Positions 40,010 to 52,509 of a stretch of 64,000 bases of DNA are shown one piece after another; position 1 is the stretch's first letter, and each line of letters opens with the position of its first letter. The notes under the pieces are model-generated. The model was not told where the DNA came from and did not search any database. It saw only the letters and a list, made by a program, of their open reading frames with translations. The stretch spans positions 1 through 64,000 of the forward strand of contig NW_004086193.1 in the NCBI RefSeq assembly GCF_000220395.1, in the 5' to 3' direction. The stretch comes from Ichthyophthirius multifiliis. Its lineage: Eukaryota; Ciliophora; Oligohymenophorea; Hymenostomatida. The translations under genes and the position numbers were made by a program.

Positions 40010-43000
40010 AAAATATTAGTTTATACCATTCAGGATTTACGTTTTATACTTATTCTACTGTTAAGAGTTATTTTTGGGTATTTTCGGATATTTCTAATAA
40101 GTCTATTTATTAAAAAAGTTGGGAAAGGAATTATTTATATATATTTTTGTTTTCATCAAGGTGGTATTTTATTGCTTTTTTTACTATTTCATGATTTTTG
40201 TCAGTTTCTGGGCTATTTAATTTATATATTAAGCAAATCCAGGTCATTAAATGTGAATATGTAGAAGGGTCAATTATTTCTTCACCTTCTAAAGGGTTTT
40301 ATTAGTTGTTGTTGATATCTAGGTATTTTAAGAGGTTTAAAATATTCATATGTTCGTGATTTTGAAGAATTTCTTCTGAAATTTCAGCGTTATTAGGTAA
40401 TAGAGATGTTATTTTGGGAGAAAAGCCTAAATAGAATTATTTAAGTAGGATAAAAGCGCTCTTTTAAATTGCTGGGAAGGGACAATTGAGTAATTCGTAG
40501 GCTAAATTTTCATCAAAATACTCATTTAAAACATTAACAAACCTTGAAATAGTCTCTGCGAATTCCAAAAAGAGCAAATCATGATTTTATTATAGAAAAA
40601 GATGAGAATTTTGCTGGTTTATATTAAAAAATTCTTAAATTTATGAAAGACAAGTATCTATAGTATTATGTAAAATAAAATCTGTAAATTCAGGTGATGC
40701 TTTTGGTAGCATTTTTCTCATAAAAATAAGTGAAGAAATAAGTACATTGGAAGTCTACTTTTTAGTTTTGGAGTTTTCAAAAAAGACTTTTTTAAGAAGA
40801 TTTTCTATTTCGAAAATGGAGGAAATATTGGAAATTTCATCATCGTTTTTGGAAAATAAAAAAGATAAAAAATCAAAAAAAATAGAAATTTTAATATTTT
40901 CATTATTTTCATTTTAATTGAAATAATTCTAGTATTAAAAAAAGTCATTTATTTATATCTATTAACCTTCCGTAGTATAAAAATCATTTGGAAATCCATC
41001 TTTTAAAATATCAATATATATAGCCTTTTAGAAAATGGATATTTCCTCATTATATAAGGAAGATAATAAAAAATCTTTTAAATTCTAAGTTGTTTCTTCA
41101 GGAAAAATTATTAATATGTTTTTTAAAAAATAATATTTTTTTATTAAATTTTCTTCATTTTCTTCTAGATTTTCTAATGTAAATATTTATGGATTTTATT
41201 AATAAATTTTAGTCAAGAAATTTGTATTTTTTTCGTTTTTTTGGAGGTAATTTAGTAATTATTAGAAGGGTTTTATATATAAAATTGAATTAGAGAAGAT
41301 TTAATTAATAAAATATAAAATAAAAGGCATTATTTAGTCATTATTTTGACTATAAATTGCCTAAAAAAGTGGCAAAATATGCCCAAACAAGATTTATTTG
41401 AAAAATTTTTTCATTTTAATGCTTTTTTATAAAGCATGAAGTTATTAGGTTGAAAGAAGATTTAATAAGAGCCAAAAAAGTTGTTTATTTTGTATATTAT
41501 TTTCCAAAAAAGTACTTAGAAAATCTTCTAAAAACGAAAAAATAACAAATAGAATTTTCCAAGAAAAAACACTAAAAACAATTTAAGAAGAAAAAAATTT
41601 TTCCTATAAAATATGAAGAGATATATTTTCCAAATTTTCCTCTTTTTTTTTTCTGTTTTTATTATTATCTACAAAACTAAATGTTGTTTATAAAAAATTG
41701 ATGAAATTTTCTTATTCTTATATGTTATTATTTTCATTGTCTTAATTAAAAATTGTGGTCATTTTTTTACCCAAAACTTCCTTTAAACTATCCAATATAT
41801 AAGTTTTACATATAGCATTTTTTTCGATTATTATTTTTAAAATTTATAGTATTTTTTTCACTTTTTAATCTTCTTTTTGTTCAATTAATGTACTTATATA
41901 TAAAAAAATATTCTCTAGAAATTCATTTTGTTAGTCGTAAATTATAAAAGAGCAGAAAAGATATAAATTCTCAAGCTCTTCTTGTATTTTAGATTCTTTA
42001 TTTTAATTAATAGTATAATTTAAAACTCTTTTTTAGATCTCTTGAATTATTTTTTGCATTATTTTTGACTTATTTTTCTCTTTTAGGTAATTTCGCCATA
42101 TACTGACTAATATAGGCATTGAAATTCTCAAAAACTTATCTATTTTAAATAAAAACACATCAATAATTTCCTCCATGAAATCTTCAAGAGTTTCATCGTT
42201 TTTTAAATAAGTTTCATTTTTTATATTGAAATTTTAAATATTCCTCATAACATCCTCTATTTATAAAAATTAATAATTAAAATTTTCCTTTTACACAGAA
42301 AAATACAATGACGGAACATTAAAATGTGCAAAATGTAAAATTAAACATAAAAAAAATTATATTTTCGGATCATTTTAGTTGATTTTTTTCAATATATTTT
42401 CTTTTAGAAAAACTAGTATATTTTACTCATATTAATTATCATTCCCCGATCTGAACGAATGGAAAATATGTGCGATATAAGTACAAAATTATTCACTAGG
42501 ATTTATTTCTTTTAGAATTTTTATATTTTCTATATATACATTTAAACCATTTTATACTAAAATTAAACCCTTTTAAGTCTCTACTTTTTAAAAAATTGTA
42601 TTTTCGACATTTTTCTAAGGCAAAATGCCTGCAAAGAGTTTATATTTTTCAAAAAAAGGCAATATACTTGAAATTTGGGTGTCATTTAGTAATTAATTTA
42701 AGTTTTAATTTATATCTTCAAGTAGTTCAGTGTTTATTTCTTAGAGAATTTCCACAAATTTATCAAAGAAATACATTTTAGTATCTAAAATTAAACTCAA
42801 TTCTTTTATAATACTTAAGAAATTAATAAATTGGTGAATTTCAGATTTTTTAAATTAATTAGAAAAAAGTCTTTTGAATTCAATAATAAAGTCTCCAAAA
42901 GCAATATCGTATTTTTATTATTATTATTATTGTTAATTATCTGTTTCTTATATAGTAAAATGGCTTAAAAGTTAAGCATAGAAATTCGGAATTTTTTTAT

Positions 43001-44522
43001 ATACATTTTATATATTATCTTAATTATATTCTTTTATATAAATATTTAAAATTTAAATAAGGGATTCTCTGATAATATTTTTGCTTTATTTTTAAAGATT
43101 TTTAAATAAACATTCTTAACTAAAGAGTACTTTCCAGAATCTTTTTATAATAATAAAATATAGACTTTCAAAAAAACACTATATAAGATTTTCTGAAAAA
43201 AATCTTATTTCATCATTTTGAAAACCTAATAAAATCGCCTCTAAATATTTTTTTAAAAAACTTATTTTTTCTTTTATTTTCTCCTCATTATTTTCCGTTA
43301 AATCAATATTAGATAATGGTATTTTACTTAAAAAAACTAATAAATTTTCATAAAAATATTTTCCAATGCCCCCTCCGCCTTTTTTTATTATTTCCAAGCA
43401 TTTACTTTCCATCATTTTTAAATCACATTTAATTAAAATATTAAACTAATTCCCTTTATCGATAATTTTGATTAAGCTTCTATTTTTCCAAAGTGCATTT
43501 TATATACTTCTCTCTTTTTCGTCCAAAAAAAAGAGTATATTTTTACACAAAACCTCTATATGTTTCCTTATACATTCCTCATTTAAAATTATCATTAAAG
43601 TTCCTATTAATTCTATAGATGAGGCTTTTATTTTTATACTTTTTTTACTTAATAAGTCCAAAACAATAATTTTTTGACCTTAAAAAATAATTTCTTAGAT
43701 TTTTTTTAAATATTCTTCTCTTTTTTTTTCTTCTTTAATAATTTCATTACCCATTTCAATTGATTTTAGAGCACAAATAACTATTCTATCGTATATTTCT
43801 TAAGCTTAATGATCATCTAAGTTAAGATTTTCCTATTTAATTTATTTTTGTGAGATTTAAAAGACGTAATTTAGGTGATTAAAATAAGATTAAAAAGCTA
43901 AAAAAAAAGCTTGTTCTTATTTTTCTATTGAAGGAAAAATTTCAAAAAAACATTCTTTTGCTAAAATACTTGTTTCTTATTATGGATCATTCATTTGTAA
44001 AAAAAGAAAGGGAAATATTTATTTAAAAATCGGCTAAATGCATTTCTTGTTCTTTTTAATTAAAATTAATAATATTTAGTTTGATTCTTCGAATATTTTT
44101 CTTTCATATTCTGAATTCATAAATTATTTGTAAAAATAAGACCATGTATTGCTAAATTAAACGAAAAAATCTTCACCTTCTTAGTTTTTTAATAACTCTT
44201 TCAAATTATTTAATGCTTTAAGTTTTGTAATTTGGTTTTTTTTGTTTAATTAGTTTAGTTATTATTATATTTCACCAGGTAAACTATTATTTTAAAATTC
44301 TTAAGTTTATAATTCTTCTATTTTAGCATTAGAGTTAATTTTTTAGACGTATTCAGAATCAACAACAGCTTTTTTTTATTAATATATTGCAGATAATTGA
44401 GAAAATACATTTGTGTTTTCATTTATATGAGATATTAAACTAGATTCTTCAATGTTTTTAGATAAAGCAGATTTATCTTTTGTACCTTTTTTTTTTTACT
44501 TTATGTCAACTATATTATCCAT
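39294..44522 (-). CDS. LTN1: Listerin, E3 ubiquitin ligase of ribosome quality control (LTN1)
   Basis: RING E3 that ubiquitinates nascent chains stalled on 60S subunits. The C-terminal RING is diagnostic: LEECAICYYVINSTTGELPK, LPCKTCKKKFHSACIHKWFK and SSNKSECPLCKS, followed by only Gln-Phe-Leu before TGA. The RING-proximal TAG is Gln, so the protein runs to 39294. The N-terminus FSQLSAIYQQ, QITKLKALNNLKELL and FKQIFPFLFLQMNDP matches the conserved listerin N-terminal domain that contacts the 60S and RQC2. Between lie some 1400 residues of Leu/Lys/Asn-rich helical (HEAT/ARM-type) repeats. The total of about 1700 is normal for the family. An intron at 39952-40026 consists mainly of TA repeats. 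It is convergent with kinesin, 148 bp between stops. Confidence 0.93.
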
Positions 44523-44678
44523 TTTTTATTTTTTCCCTTAATTTTTTTATTGAATATATATATATTATTTATGATATTTGGTTAATTAGTTAAATTTTAA
44601 ATATAAATAAAAAATAATTACTTTAGTAAATTAAATAATATAAAGAAAATAATATATATATATATAAATATATAAATG

Positions 44679-44710
<32 letters not shown>

Positions 44711-44891
44711 TATATATATATATATATATACTTTTTATTATACATATAAAAATTTATTTTTATTTTTATATTAATTCTTTTTCTATATTTATATATATTT
44801 TTTTCTATTAAAATATATTTAATTTTTATATTTTCTAATTCTAATAATTATTATTAAATTATTTTATTTAATAAATTTTATAAATTTGTTT
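44523..44891. other. Intergenic, TA-rich
   Basis: Spacer between two minus-strand genes. Contains TA microsatellites at about 44650-44730 and is presumed to hold the LTN1 promoter. Confidence 0.5.
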
Positions 44892-46348
44892 TCAATTATT
44901 TTTTCCTAATGAAGCATCATGCTTTTTATTTAAAATGCATTCTTTCATTCTTGATATATCCTTTTCACTTTTTTATTCGCCAGGTTTTAGGTTAATATTT
45001 GCAACAATTTTATCCCATGGATTTTTCTAATATATTTTTTATAAAAATTAAATTTTAAACTTTTATATTTATAAAAATTTTATTTACATATTGTTATTAT
45101 TTGCGACATTCTATTTAAACCTCTTCTTCTTATAAATTTACTTCCATTTTTTTTTTAATCATGTTTTCTTTCTCTCTTTTATATATAAAGGAATATTTTG
45201 ATTTTATAAAAAAAAAAAACAATTTCCAATTTTAAAGATATTATCTTGCATTTGCAATTCGCTTTCTTTTTTCTTCGATTTCTTTATTCTTTAATTTAAT
45301 ATATTAATAAATATAAAAAAAATATAAATTAACTTATCTTTAAATAAGCTTATTCATAATTTCTTATTCTCTTTATTATAATTTTAACTTTCTTTTCTCT
45401 TATTCAGTTAGTTGTATTTCCTCATTAAAAAAATAAAATAAAAATAAAATAAAATAAATATTAATATAAATAAAAATATAAAATATAATATAAAAATATA
45501 AATATATATATTTTAATTTTTTGAATTTACAGGTTATTATACTATTTACTTAGGTGAAACTTATTCTTAATTATAATTATTTTAATTAAAAACTTATTAA
45601 GTACCCTATTATTATTAAAATGAATTAACTTTTTATTATTATTAATCATTTCCAAAAGGTAAATCATAATTATCATCTTTATTATTATTAACATTTTAAA
45701 AATTATTTTCTAAATATATACATTAATATTTATTTTTATATTTATAAAGTTAAATAATATGTTAATATATATATATAAATATATATATTTTTATTTTTAT
45801 TTTTATTTATATATATTATTAATAAAAAATAATAATAGAAAATGTATTTTTACAATCATTATTTGTTTATTAAGCACCTGCACCGAAAAAATCATCATCT
45901 TAAAATTCATTATTTTATTAATTATATATATTATTGTCTTATTATTATTATTAAAATTATTCTTATCCAAAAAAGTCATCATTTTGTTATTATTATCCAA
46001 AAAAGTTTTCATTATTTTCTTAAAATATATTATTTTATTATTATTTTTAATTTTCATCACCATCATGATTTTTTACTTCTTAATCTACTTCGAATCCTGC
46101 CTATTATTAAGTATTTCCGAAAAAATCGTCTGCTCCATTATTTTAAAATTCCTGATTTTATTCATTCTCTTATTTTTCTTAAATATTATCTTATTATTCT
46201 TAATGTGTTTAATCATCATCGTAAAAAGCATTTTTTGGTGATTTTACATCTTTTTCTTTGGGAGTAAAATTATTCTTTTATTCTATTTAAATTTAAAATA
46301 ATATATTTTTTTACATTAATTATTTTGATTGTCATCGAAAAAAATCAT
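44892..46348 (-). CDS. Clathrin light chain
   Basis: Regulatory subunit of clathrin coats. The N-terminal half is acidic and Gln/Asn-rich with repeated FFG motifs (ADDFFGN, NENFFGQ, NDDFFGQ, DDDFFGA). The middle exons give the Lys/Glu/Arg coiled coil that lies along the heavy chain (EEIQLTEQEKRKLK, EIEEKRKRIANAR). The last exon has KNPWDKIVANINLKPGE and KDISRMKECILNKKHDAS, the conserved C-terminal trimerisation-domain binding segment. Several introns, one long (about 45730-45860). Start: the ATG at 46350-46352 would give MDDFF but hits TGA unless one base of the seven-A run at 46338-46344 is an overcall. The ATG at 46346-46348 is open and gives MIFFDDN. The former fits the family better. Antisense open frames here on the plus strand are artefacts. 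Confidence 0.85.
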
Positions 46349-47342
46349 CCATTATTATTTAATTTAATAATTATATTTATTATTTTTATTTTTAGTTTTT
46401 TTTTAATAAAATTTTATTTATGTTATAGTATAAAAAAATAAATTTTATTTATATAAAATTAATTTATATTTAATAATATATTTTGATAATTTTTTATTAA
46501 AAATAATTTAATATTTTATTTAATTAAATATTTATTGCAATAAACTAAAATTAAATATTATAAATAGCAATATTATTTTTGTAATATTATATTTAAATAA
46601 TGATTAATAATTATTTATTATATAATGATTAATACAAAATTATTATTTAATTTTAATATTAACTTAAAAATTTTTTTATAAAAAAGTAAAAATATTATTT
46701 ATTTAATTATAAAAAATATTATTTATTTAATTATAAAAATTTAAATATATATATTTATATATATATATATATATATATTCTTTTAATTTTCATTAATTCA
46801 TAATAATAATTTTATATTGTAATATTTTTTTTATATTATGTTATTGATTAATACTTGTTTGTTAATGTTTTATATATAAACCTATAATAATTTTTTTTAA
46901 TTTATTTTTTTATAATATTAATATTTTTAATAAATATATATTATTTTATATTATTACGAGTAAAAATATAATGTTATTATTTTTTTATATAAAAAAATAA
47001 AGCTTTATGAGTTTTCTTACACGTATATATAATATAACATACTTTAAATCATAATTAAAAAAACATTTTTCTATAAGAATATATTATATTTTATTTTATT
47101 ATTATTTTTAATTAATATTTTTATTGATATTTCTATAATGTATTCTTATATAAAACAAGAAAAAAATAATTTCTAATTTTTTTATTTAAATATCTATTAA
47201 TATTTAGTAATTAAATATAATAGATACATATTTTTTTATAATTTATTTATTAATTTTTTTTCTATTATATTCTATTCTAGTAATTTATAAAAAATTTTCA
47301 AATATTAATTAATTATTAGAATAAATATTATTTAAAAAAAAT
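46349..47342. other. Divergent intergenic region
   Basis: About 1 kb between clathrin light chain (-) and MBF1 (+). AT-rich with a 24-bp tandem duplication at 46691-46738 and a TA run near 46758-46780. No gene seen. Confidence 0.5.
46691..46738. repeat. 24-bp tandem duplication
   Basis: Two perfect copies of a 24-bp AT-only unit at 46691-46714 and 46715-46738, intergenic. Same unit length as the duplication at 1153-1200 but unrelated sequence. Confidence 0.85.
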
Positions 47343-47976
47343 ATGGATCATCAAAATTGGGATTACACAACTGTTAATAAAAAAAGTAAAAAAATATAAT
47401 ATTATGTATAATTATATACTTCTCTTTAATATTTTATTTGAAACATAGTCACTTAAAAAGGTGAAAAAGCTGTTTAGTAAGCATAATCTATGGGTTATTA
47501 AGTTGAATAAGTCAAAAAAGGTAAATTCAAAATTAAAATATAAATTAATAATATTTTTTTTAAAAAAAGCTGATCATGTCAATCAAAAAAGCAACTTAGA
47601 CGGGAGATATGTAGCTAAAGTTTTAAATGAAGAAGAATATAAAGGTATTTATTTAAAAATTATTAACAAAAAATGAAAATATTTAATTGTTTTTTGTATA
47701 GCCGAAACTGTTAGCCACGATTTAAGAATTGCAATATAATAAGGAAGATAGGCTAAAGGTTGGAATTAAGAATAATTAGCTTTGTAAATTTAAGAAAAGA
47801 AAAGTGTTATTTCAGATTATGAAAGCGGAAAAGCAATTCCTAACCCTGGTGTTATTAATAAATTAGAAAGAGCCTTAGGTGTAAAATTGCCTAGAGAAAA
47901 AAGAAAAAAATAAAGAAGAATAGTGAAAAATATATATTTATTTAGATAATTTACTTATTATTAACACTATTTTTGA
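47343..47976 (+). CDS. Multiprotein bridging factor 1 (MBF1/EDF1)
   Basis: Small conserved protein that bridges activators to TBP and also binds collided ribosomes. Four exons (47343-47385, 47449-47520, 47570-47644, 47702-47976) give 154 residues, exactly in frame. The N-terminal MBF1 domain is [14 protein letters not shown] plus [25 protein letters not shown] and NEEEYK. The HTH (Cro/C1-type) domain is [40 protein letters not shown] and [13 protein letters not shown]. The family normally ends about there. Here another 20 or so residues follow to TGA, possibly because the seven-A run at 47904-47910 is miscounted; one base fewer would end the protein after about seven more codons. Confidence 0.93.
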
Positions 47977-48279
47977 TAGATTTTGATAAATAATATAAAT
48001 AAAGATAATCAAATATATTAATATAAATTTTATTTAAAAATAAAAAAATTTTTTTCTTCATATATATATTTATAAAATTAATATATAAAAAATAATGATT
48101 AAGATAATTAATATTTTTTAAAAAAATATGAAAATTAATTAAAAAATAAATATTTCAAAATAATTTTTTAAAAAATAATAAAGTTAATTTAATAAATAAT
48201 ACTTAAATAATATTTTATAATTATTAATAAACATATTAAAACAAATAAAAAGACCAAATTTTTTAATTTTATTTGCAAT
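47977..48279. other. Intergenic, AT-rich
   Basis: Short tandem-gene spacer upstream of the polyQ gene. Nothing recognised. Confidence 0.5.
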
Positions 48280-48791
48280 ATGAACGATTTAAACAATATA
48301 TTAAAGCAAACTTAAATTGACGGAAAAATAGATATAAATTAATTAAATTAATATAACTAAATATTATAATAACTTTGGCTCGGAGGATAAAGTTTAAATT
48401 AGGATAATATAAAAAATAGTAATAATGAAGAAAATGAAGGAAATAGTAAAAATTAATTATAAGATGATAAAAATAGTAAAAATGCATTAAGTTATAAAAT
48501 ATAATAAACATAAGAGGAAAAAAAAGTAAAAAAATTATTTAAAATAATAAAAAAAAAAATATAATTAAATTAAAAAATCAAGATGAGAATATAAAAGAAG
48601 AATAATAATTTAATATTTAAAAATTAGAATAATTATAATAATTACAAAAATAATAATAAGAACAATTAATGATATTTCAATAATAATAATTGTAGTAATA
48701 ATAAATATAGCAATAATAATAAATTCAATAACAACAAATACAAAATTAAACTCAACGATAATAAAATATATATATACCAAATTAAAATTAC

Positions 48792-48840
<49 letters not shown>

Positions 48841-49257
48841 CTAATAATAATATTAATTATTAAAATCATCCTTTAGTAAATTTTTTTAATTCGTATTCTA
48901 TGTTTTTAAATGATACTTGTAATATTTAGCTTGATTAAGAAGTAGTTCTTTCCAAATTAATAGAAAATTCACTTAAATGTAAGCCTCCATCAAAGTATTA
49001 AAAACATATATTATAATAAAATTAATATAATGTATTTTAGTTCTAATGAATAAATAATATCTTTATGGAATTACATTACAAATCTTGATAAAGTTTAAAT
49101 TGAAAGTTATGAGAATTAAATTAAAGGATTATCTGATTAATAAACCTGTGAATTAATTTAAACTATTGAAAAATTATACATCAAACTTATGGTAGAATAT
49201 AATATTGAAGTTGAAAGAGGTAAAAAATTAGGAATTATTAAATCAAACTATAATTGA
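48280..49257 (+). CDS. Gln-rich protein with pure TAA-encoded polyQ tract
   Basis: About 310 residues of unknown function. N-terminus MNDLNNILKQTQIDGKIDIN is acidic/polar. The middle is a Q-rich coiled-coil-like region (LEQLQQLQKQQQEQ, IQQQQIQQQQIQ) leading into 16 consecutive Gln, all TAA (48792-48839). A folded-looking C-terminus follows: FFNSYSMFLNDTCNIQLDQE, then a 46-nt intron (48995-49040), then QIISLWNYITNLDKVQIESY and CELIQTIEKLYIKLMVEYNI to TGA. The first 80 codons join the rest only if the eight-A run at 48518-48525 is one base short, another probable homopolymer slip. Such Q-rich proteins are often transcription or chromatin cofactors, but I see no specific domain. Confidence 0.65.
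48792..48839 (+). repeat. (TAA)16 microsatellite encoding polyQ
   Basis: Sixteen uninterrupted TAA codons in the frame of the Gln-rich gene. In the standard code this would be sixteen stops; in code 6 it is a Gln homopolymer. Confidence 0.9.
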
Positions 49258-49509
49258 TAAGTCTATATTATTATTATTTAATTTGATTTAAAAATTAATA
49301 GATATTTATGATTATTAATTTTATTTTAAATTAAAATTTTATATAATATATTTTTTTTAAAATGCAATTAACTTTTTTTATCATATATATATATAAATAA
49401 TATAAAAAAAAATACATTTGCAAATATAATTTTTTATATTTTAAAAAGATATGTTATAAAAAATTAAATTAAAATATATAATATATTAAATAATATTTTT
49501 TAAATAAAA

Positions 49510-50643
49510 TCATTTATAAGAAATAATATAATCTCTAATAAATTTTGGTAAAAATGAATATCTTTTTTAAACATTATCAATTTTCCTTTTAGTCTCTTCA
49601 TCTAATTCAGTCAAATACATTCTTTCATCAATAAAATCGTAAATTTTCTAAAGCGCCAATTCCTAATCACTCATTTAATTAAGTGCGAATTTAATAATTC
49701 CTAAAGCCAAACCTTAACATTCTACATCTCTATATATTTTTTTAAACTAATCGCCTTTTGCTTAATAAATTTTCGTTTTTTCAAAACTTCCATCAGTTTT
49801 AATCTAAATCATTTTCCAAGCATTTCCATTAGTTTAAATAGCTCTACAAGTAGTTATTTTAGAATCTTTTGCCATCATATTAGTTAAAGCCCAAATAGCT
49901 GCTCCAAGTAATTCAGCTTAATTGAAAAGCTCTTCTTCCATATCTAGTGTATTTTTGAATTTTCTAGCTCGAATTACAGGAATTAAAGGTATTTTATTTT
50001 CTCTATTATATATAAGGAAGTCTATCTTTCCATGAAAATAACAACTTTATGAAGGTAAGCATTTATAATCATAATAATAGTCAAATCCGGTATTTTTTAG
50101 TGCTTAAAAAATGAATGTATCTATTAATTCAGCTTCATCTTTATCATCAAAAAACTATTTATTTTTAAAATATTTCATTTTTAGTTAAAATTCACGATCA
50201 GCTTTTGCATCTACTTCCTATATTAATGGAGTCCATCTAAAAGGGGAAAATAATTAAATGTTTTTCGAATAATTTGTATATGCTTCAATTATTGAATCGT
50301 CTAATTAATTAAAAGGAGGAATTATTGCTTTTGAAGGCGTAATAGATGCATAGTCTTTTGGTTTTTAATTTTACAATGATATTTAAATTTCTTGGGCATT
50401 TTGATCTATTAATAATGTGGACGAATTTAAGTTTATGGACTTTATGGTTTATATTTTTTAAGGTTCTGGAATTTTCTATAATGGGACTTCTTTTTCTTTT
50501 TAAATCAATTGATTTTGGGTAGGATCGAATTCTAAAGGTGAAGGGTGTTCTTGCTTTTATTCTTTGTTTTTATTGAATATGTTGAAAATGTGGTTTTTTC
50601 TTTTATATGCAAGACTCGAATGAATAAATTTAAAATTTTTCAT
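49510..50643 (-). CDS. Hypothetical protein, possible organellar, PD-(D/E)XK-like core
   Basis: Single intronless frame of 377 residues. The N-terminus MKNFKFIHSSLAYKRKNHIF is basic, hydroxylated and free of acidic residues, fitting a mitochondrial targeting peptide. The centre reads PFRWTPLIQEVDAKADREFQ, FDYYYDYKCLPSQSCYFHGK, IDFLIYNRENKIPLIPVIRA and RKFKNTLDMEEELFNQAELL. The strand-Asp-strand-(x)Arg-x-Lys arrangement and following helix recall the PD-(D/E)XK nuclease-like fold, with the usual Glu/Gln replaced by Arg, so it is probably inactive if the fold is right. Then AAIWALTNMMAKD, TTCRAIQTNGNAWKMIQI and YRDVECQGLALGII. I recognise no named family. The fold suggestion is inference. Confidence 0.7.
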
Positions 50644-50821
50644 GTTTTTATATTTATTTTATAATTTTCTTAATTTTAATTAATATTTTCATTATTTTTA
50701 TTTACAAAAAATATATTAAATTTATTATTTAATAAAATCATTTTTTACAATAAATATTTATAAAATAAAAATTGTATTTTAGATATAAATAAATATTTAT
50801 ATTTAATATTTAAATTATTTA

Positions 50822-51354
50822 TCAACAATTTTATGGAGCTCCTGTTTACCAGCTAAGTTATACACCCCCAATAATATGTATATGTAAATGGAATACAGTT
50901 TAGCCTATAAGTATATATATACAATTAAATTTTTAAAAATATATATATATATTTTTAACCCCCATATTCTCCGTCATTAATAATTAATCTATATCCCTTT
51001 TTAAGTTAAGGTTCTTAATTTGCAATTTTACTTACAGCGACCATTAGATGTCCTAATAAATCTTTATGCTTATCTTCAGCCTTATTTTTAAATTAATTAA
51101 TTTCTTTGAAAAAAAAATTATACTTTGCTAAGTTAAGTTAAACCATCTCTATTTTTAGGGACTAAAACATAATGAATTGGAGCTTAAGGATTTATATCTT
51201 TAAAACAATAACACTTTTTTTTTGTTTAAAATAAAAAATATATAGAAAATAGTTAAGCATTTTTTATTTTCTATTTTACTAATTCATCTTCATAAATTGG
51301 TGTTGAAGGAAGTTCTTTTCTAATTATTTTATCGAAAATAGTATCTTCTTACAT
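50822..51354 (-). CDS. HINT-type histidine-triad (HIT) nucleotide hydrolase
   Basis: Purine nucleoside phosphoramidase of the HINT/PKCI branch. Three exons (51354-51280, 51213-50960, 50904-50822). Exon 1: DTIFDKIIRKELPSTPIYED. Exon 2: CFKDINPQAPIHYVLVPKN, DLLGHLMVAVSKIA and KKGYRLIINDGEYGG. Exon 3: QTVFHLHIHIIGGVQLSWQT, with the His-x-His-x-His triad. About 136 residues, normal for HINT. The exon sum is one base over a multiple of three. The frame is continuous only if the nine-A run at 51109-51117 is eight (then VQFFFKEINQFKNKAEDKH links the two halves), so this is a probable sequencing slip rather than a broken gene. Confidence 0.9.
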
Positions 51355-51699
51355 TTTTTTTAATATTAAATTATTTTATTATAAAGTTTTTTTTTATATA
51401 TCTTTGATACTTACTTTTTTATTTTATATTGAATTTATTATAAAATATTTATAATTAGAATTCTATTATTCTAAAAATAATAATTATAAAATTTATTTTA
51501 TATTAAATAATAGACATAATGAATTAATTAAATAATTTATTAAAAAAATAAAAAAGAAAAAAATAAAAAATATATATATATATATATATTTTTATTTTAA
51601 TTTATATATAGTAATTTATTAAAAAAATACATATAATTATTATTTATTTCTTTCTTTTTTAAAAATACATTAAAAAAAAAAACCAAAATGAAAAGAAAA

Positions 51700-52203
51700 T
51701 TAATTTTTTATATATATTATTAAACTAGGTAAATTATTAAGGTTATTCAGCATTATTTTCATATATTAGAGTTTATATTTTTTTTTTATTATTCATTATG
51801 TTTGATAATTTAATAAAAATAGTATTATTTTCTTACTATAAGAATAAAAAAAAATTCAAATAAACTAGCAAAAATAATAAATGTCTTGTCTTTATGTTTT
51901 TCTTCTGATTATTTATATTTTTTTATAATTCTTCAAAAAATTTAATTTATGTCCATTTTACTTATATTGTTCCATAAAACTAACCATTACTTAAAAAAAT
52001 AGAATTTATAATACTATCATTATTGATTAATTATTTTTTCAAAAAGCACTTTTTCAAGAGTAATAACTGCTTAAACCTATACATAACTTATATAATCTAA
52101 ATCTTATTATAAAATTTCCACATTTTTTTTAAGAAAGGTTTTTATTTCTTAATTGTTGGTTAAAATTTTTAGTTTCTTTTATAATTTCAACTTCTTTTTT
52201 CAT
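51700..52203 (-). CDS. Unresolved small gene, coiled-coil-like
   Basis: Starting from the ATG at 52203, three consecutive pieces in different frames look coding: MKKEVEIIKETKNFNQQLRN; NVEILQQDLDYISYVQVQAV with ITLEKVLFEK; and LINNDSIINSIFLSNGQFYG with KFFEELQKNINNQKK. They connect if the eight-T run at 52123-52130 and the six-T run at 52034-52039 are each one base too long. A possible 34-nt intron (GTTTATTT...TTATAG) follows, then an Asn/Gln-rich end. I recognise no family. It could be a real gene with two homopolymer errors or a decaying one; the 3' limit is approximate. Confidence 0.35.
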
Positions 52204-52509
52204 GTCTTTATATTTGATTAATTAAATTCTTATAAGTATTGAAAATAAAAAAAAAATTAATTCTATTTTTGTAAATAAAAAAAAAATTCTTAAATATTAT
52301 ATTATTTTAAAATAAAATATTATTATAAATATAAAAATGTTTATACTTTTTATAACTAATTAAAACTGAATAAATAAAAAAATATTATATATATACAATT
52401 AATTAATTGCCTTTTTTTAAAATAAAATAATAAACTATTTTTCTATATTATTATAAAAATATAAAAAAATAAATAAAAATATTTTTTTTTTAAAAAAATT
52501 AAAAAACCT

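Noticed and set aside
45759-46241. Longest standard-code open frame (160 codons, plus strand) and its overlapping partners
   Set aside because: Leu/Ile/Phe-only composition; it is antisense to the acidic, Gln-rich exons of clathrin light chain.
48666-48869. Minus-strand poly-Leu open frame
   Set aside because: It is the complement of the TAA polyQ tract of the plus-strand gene.
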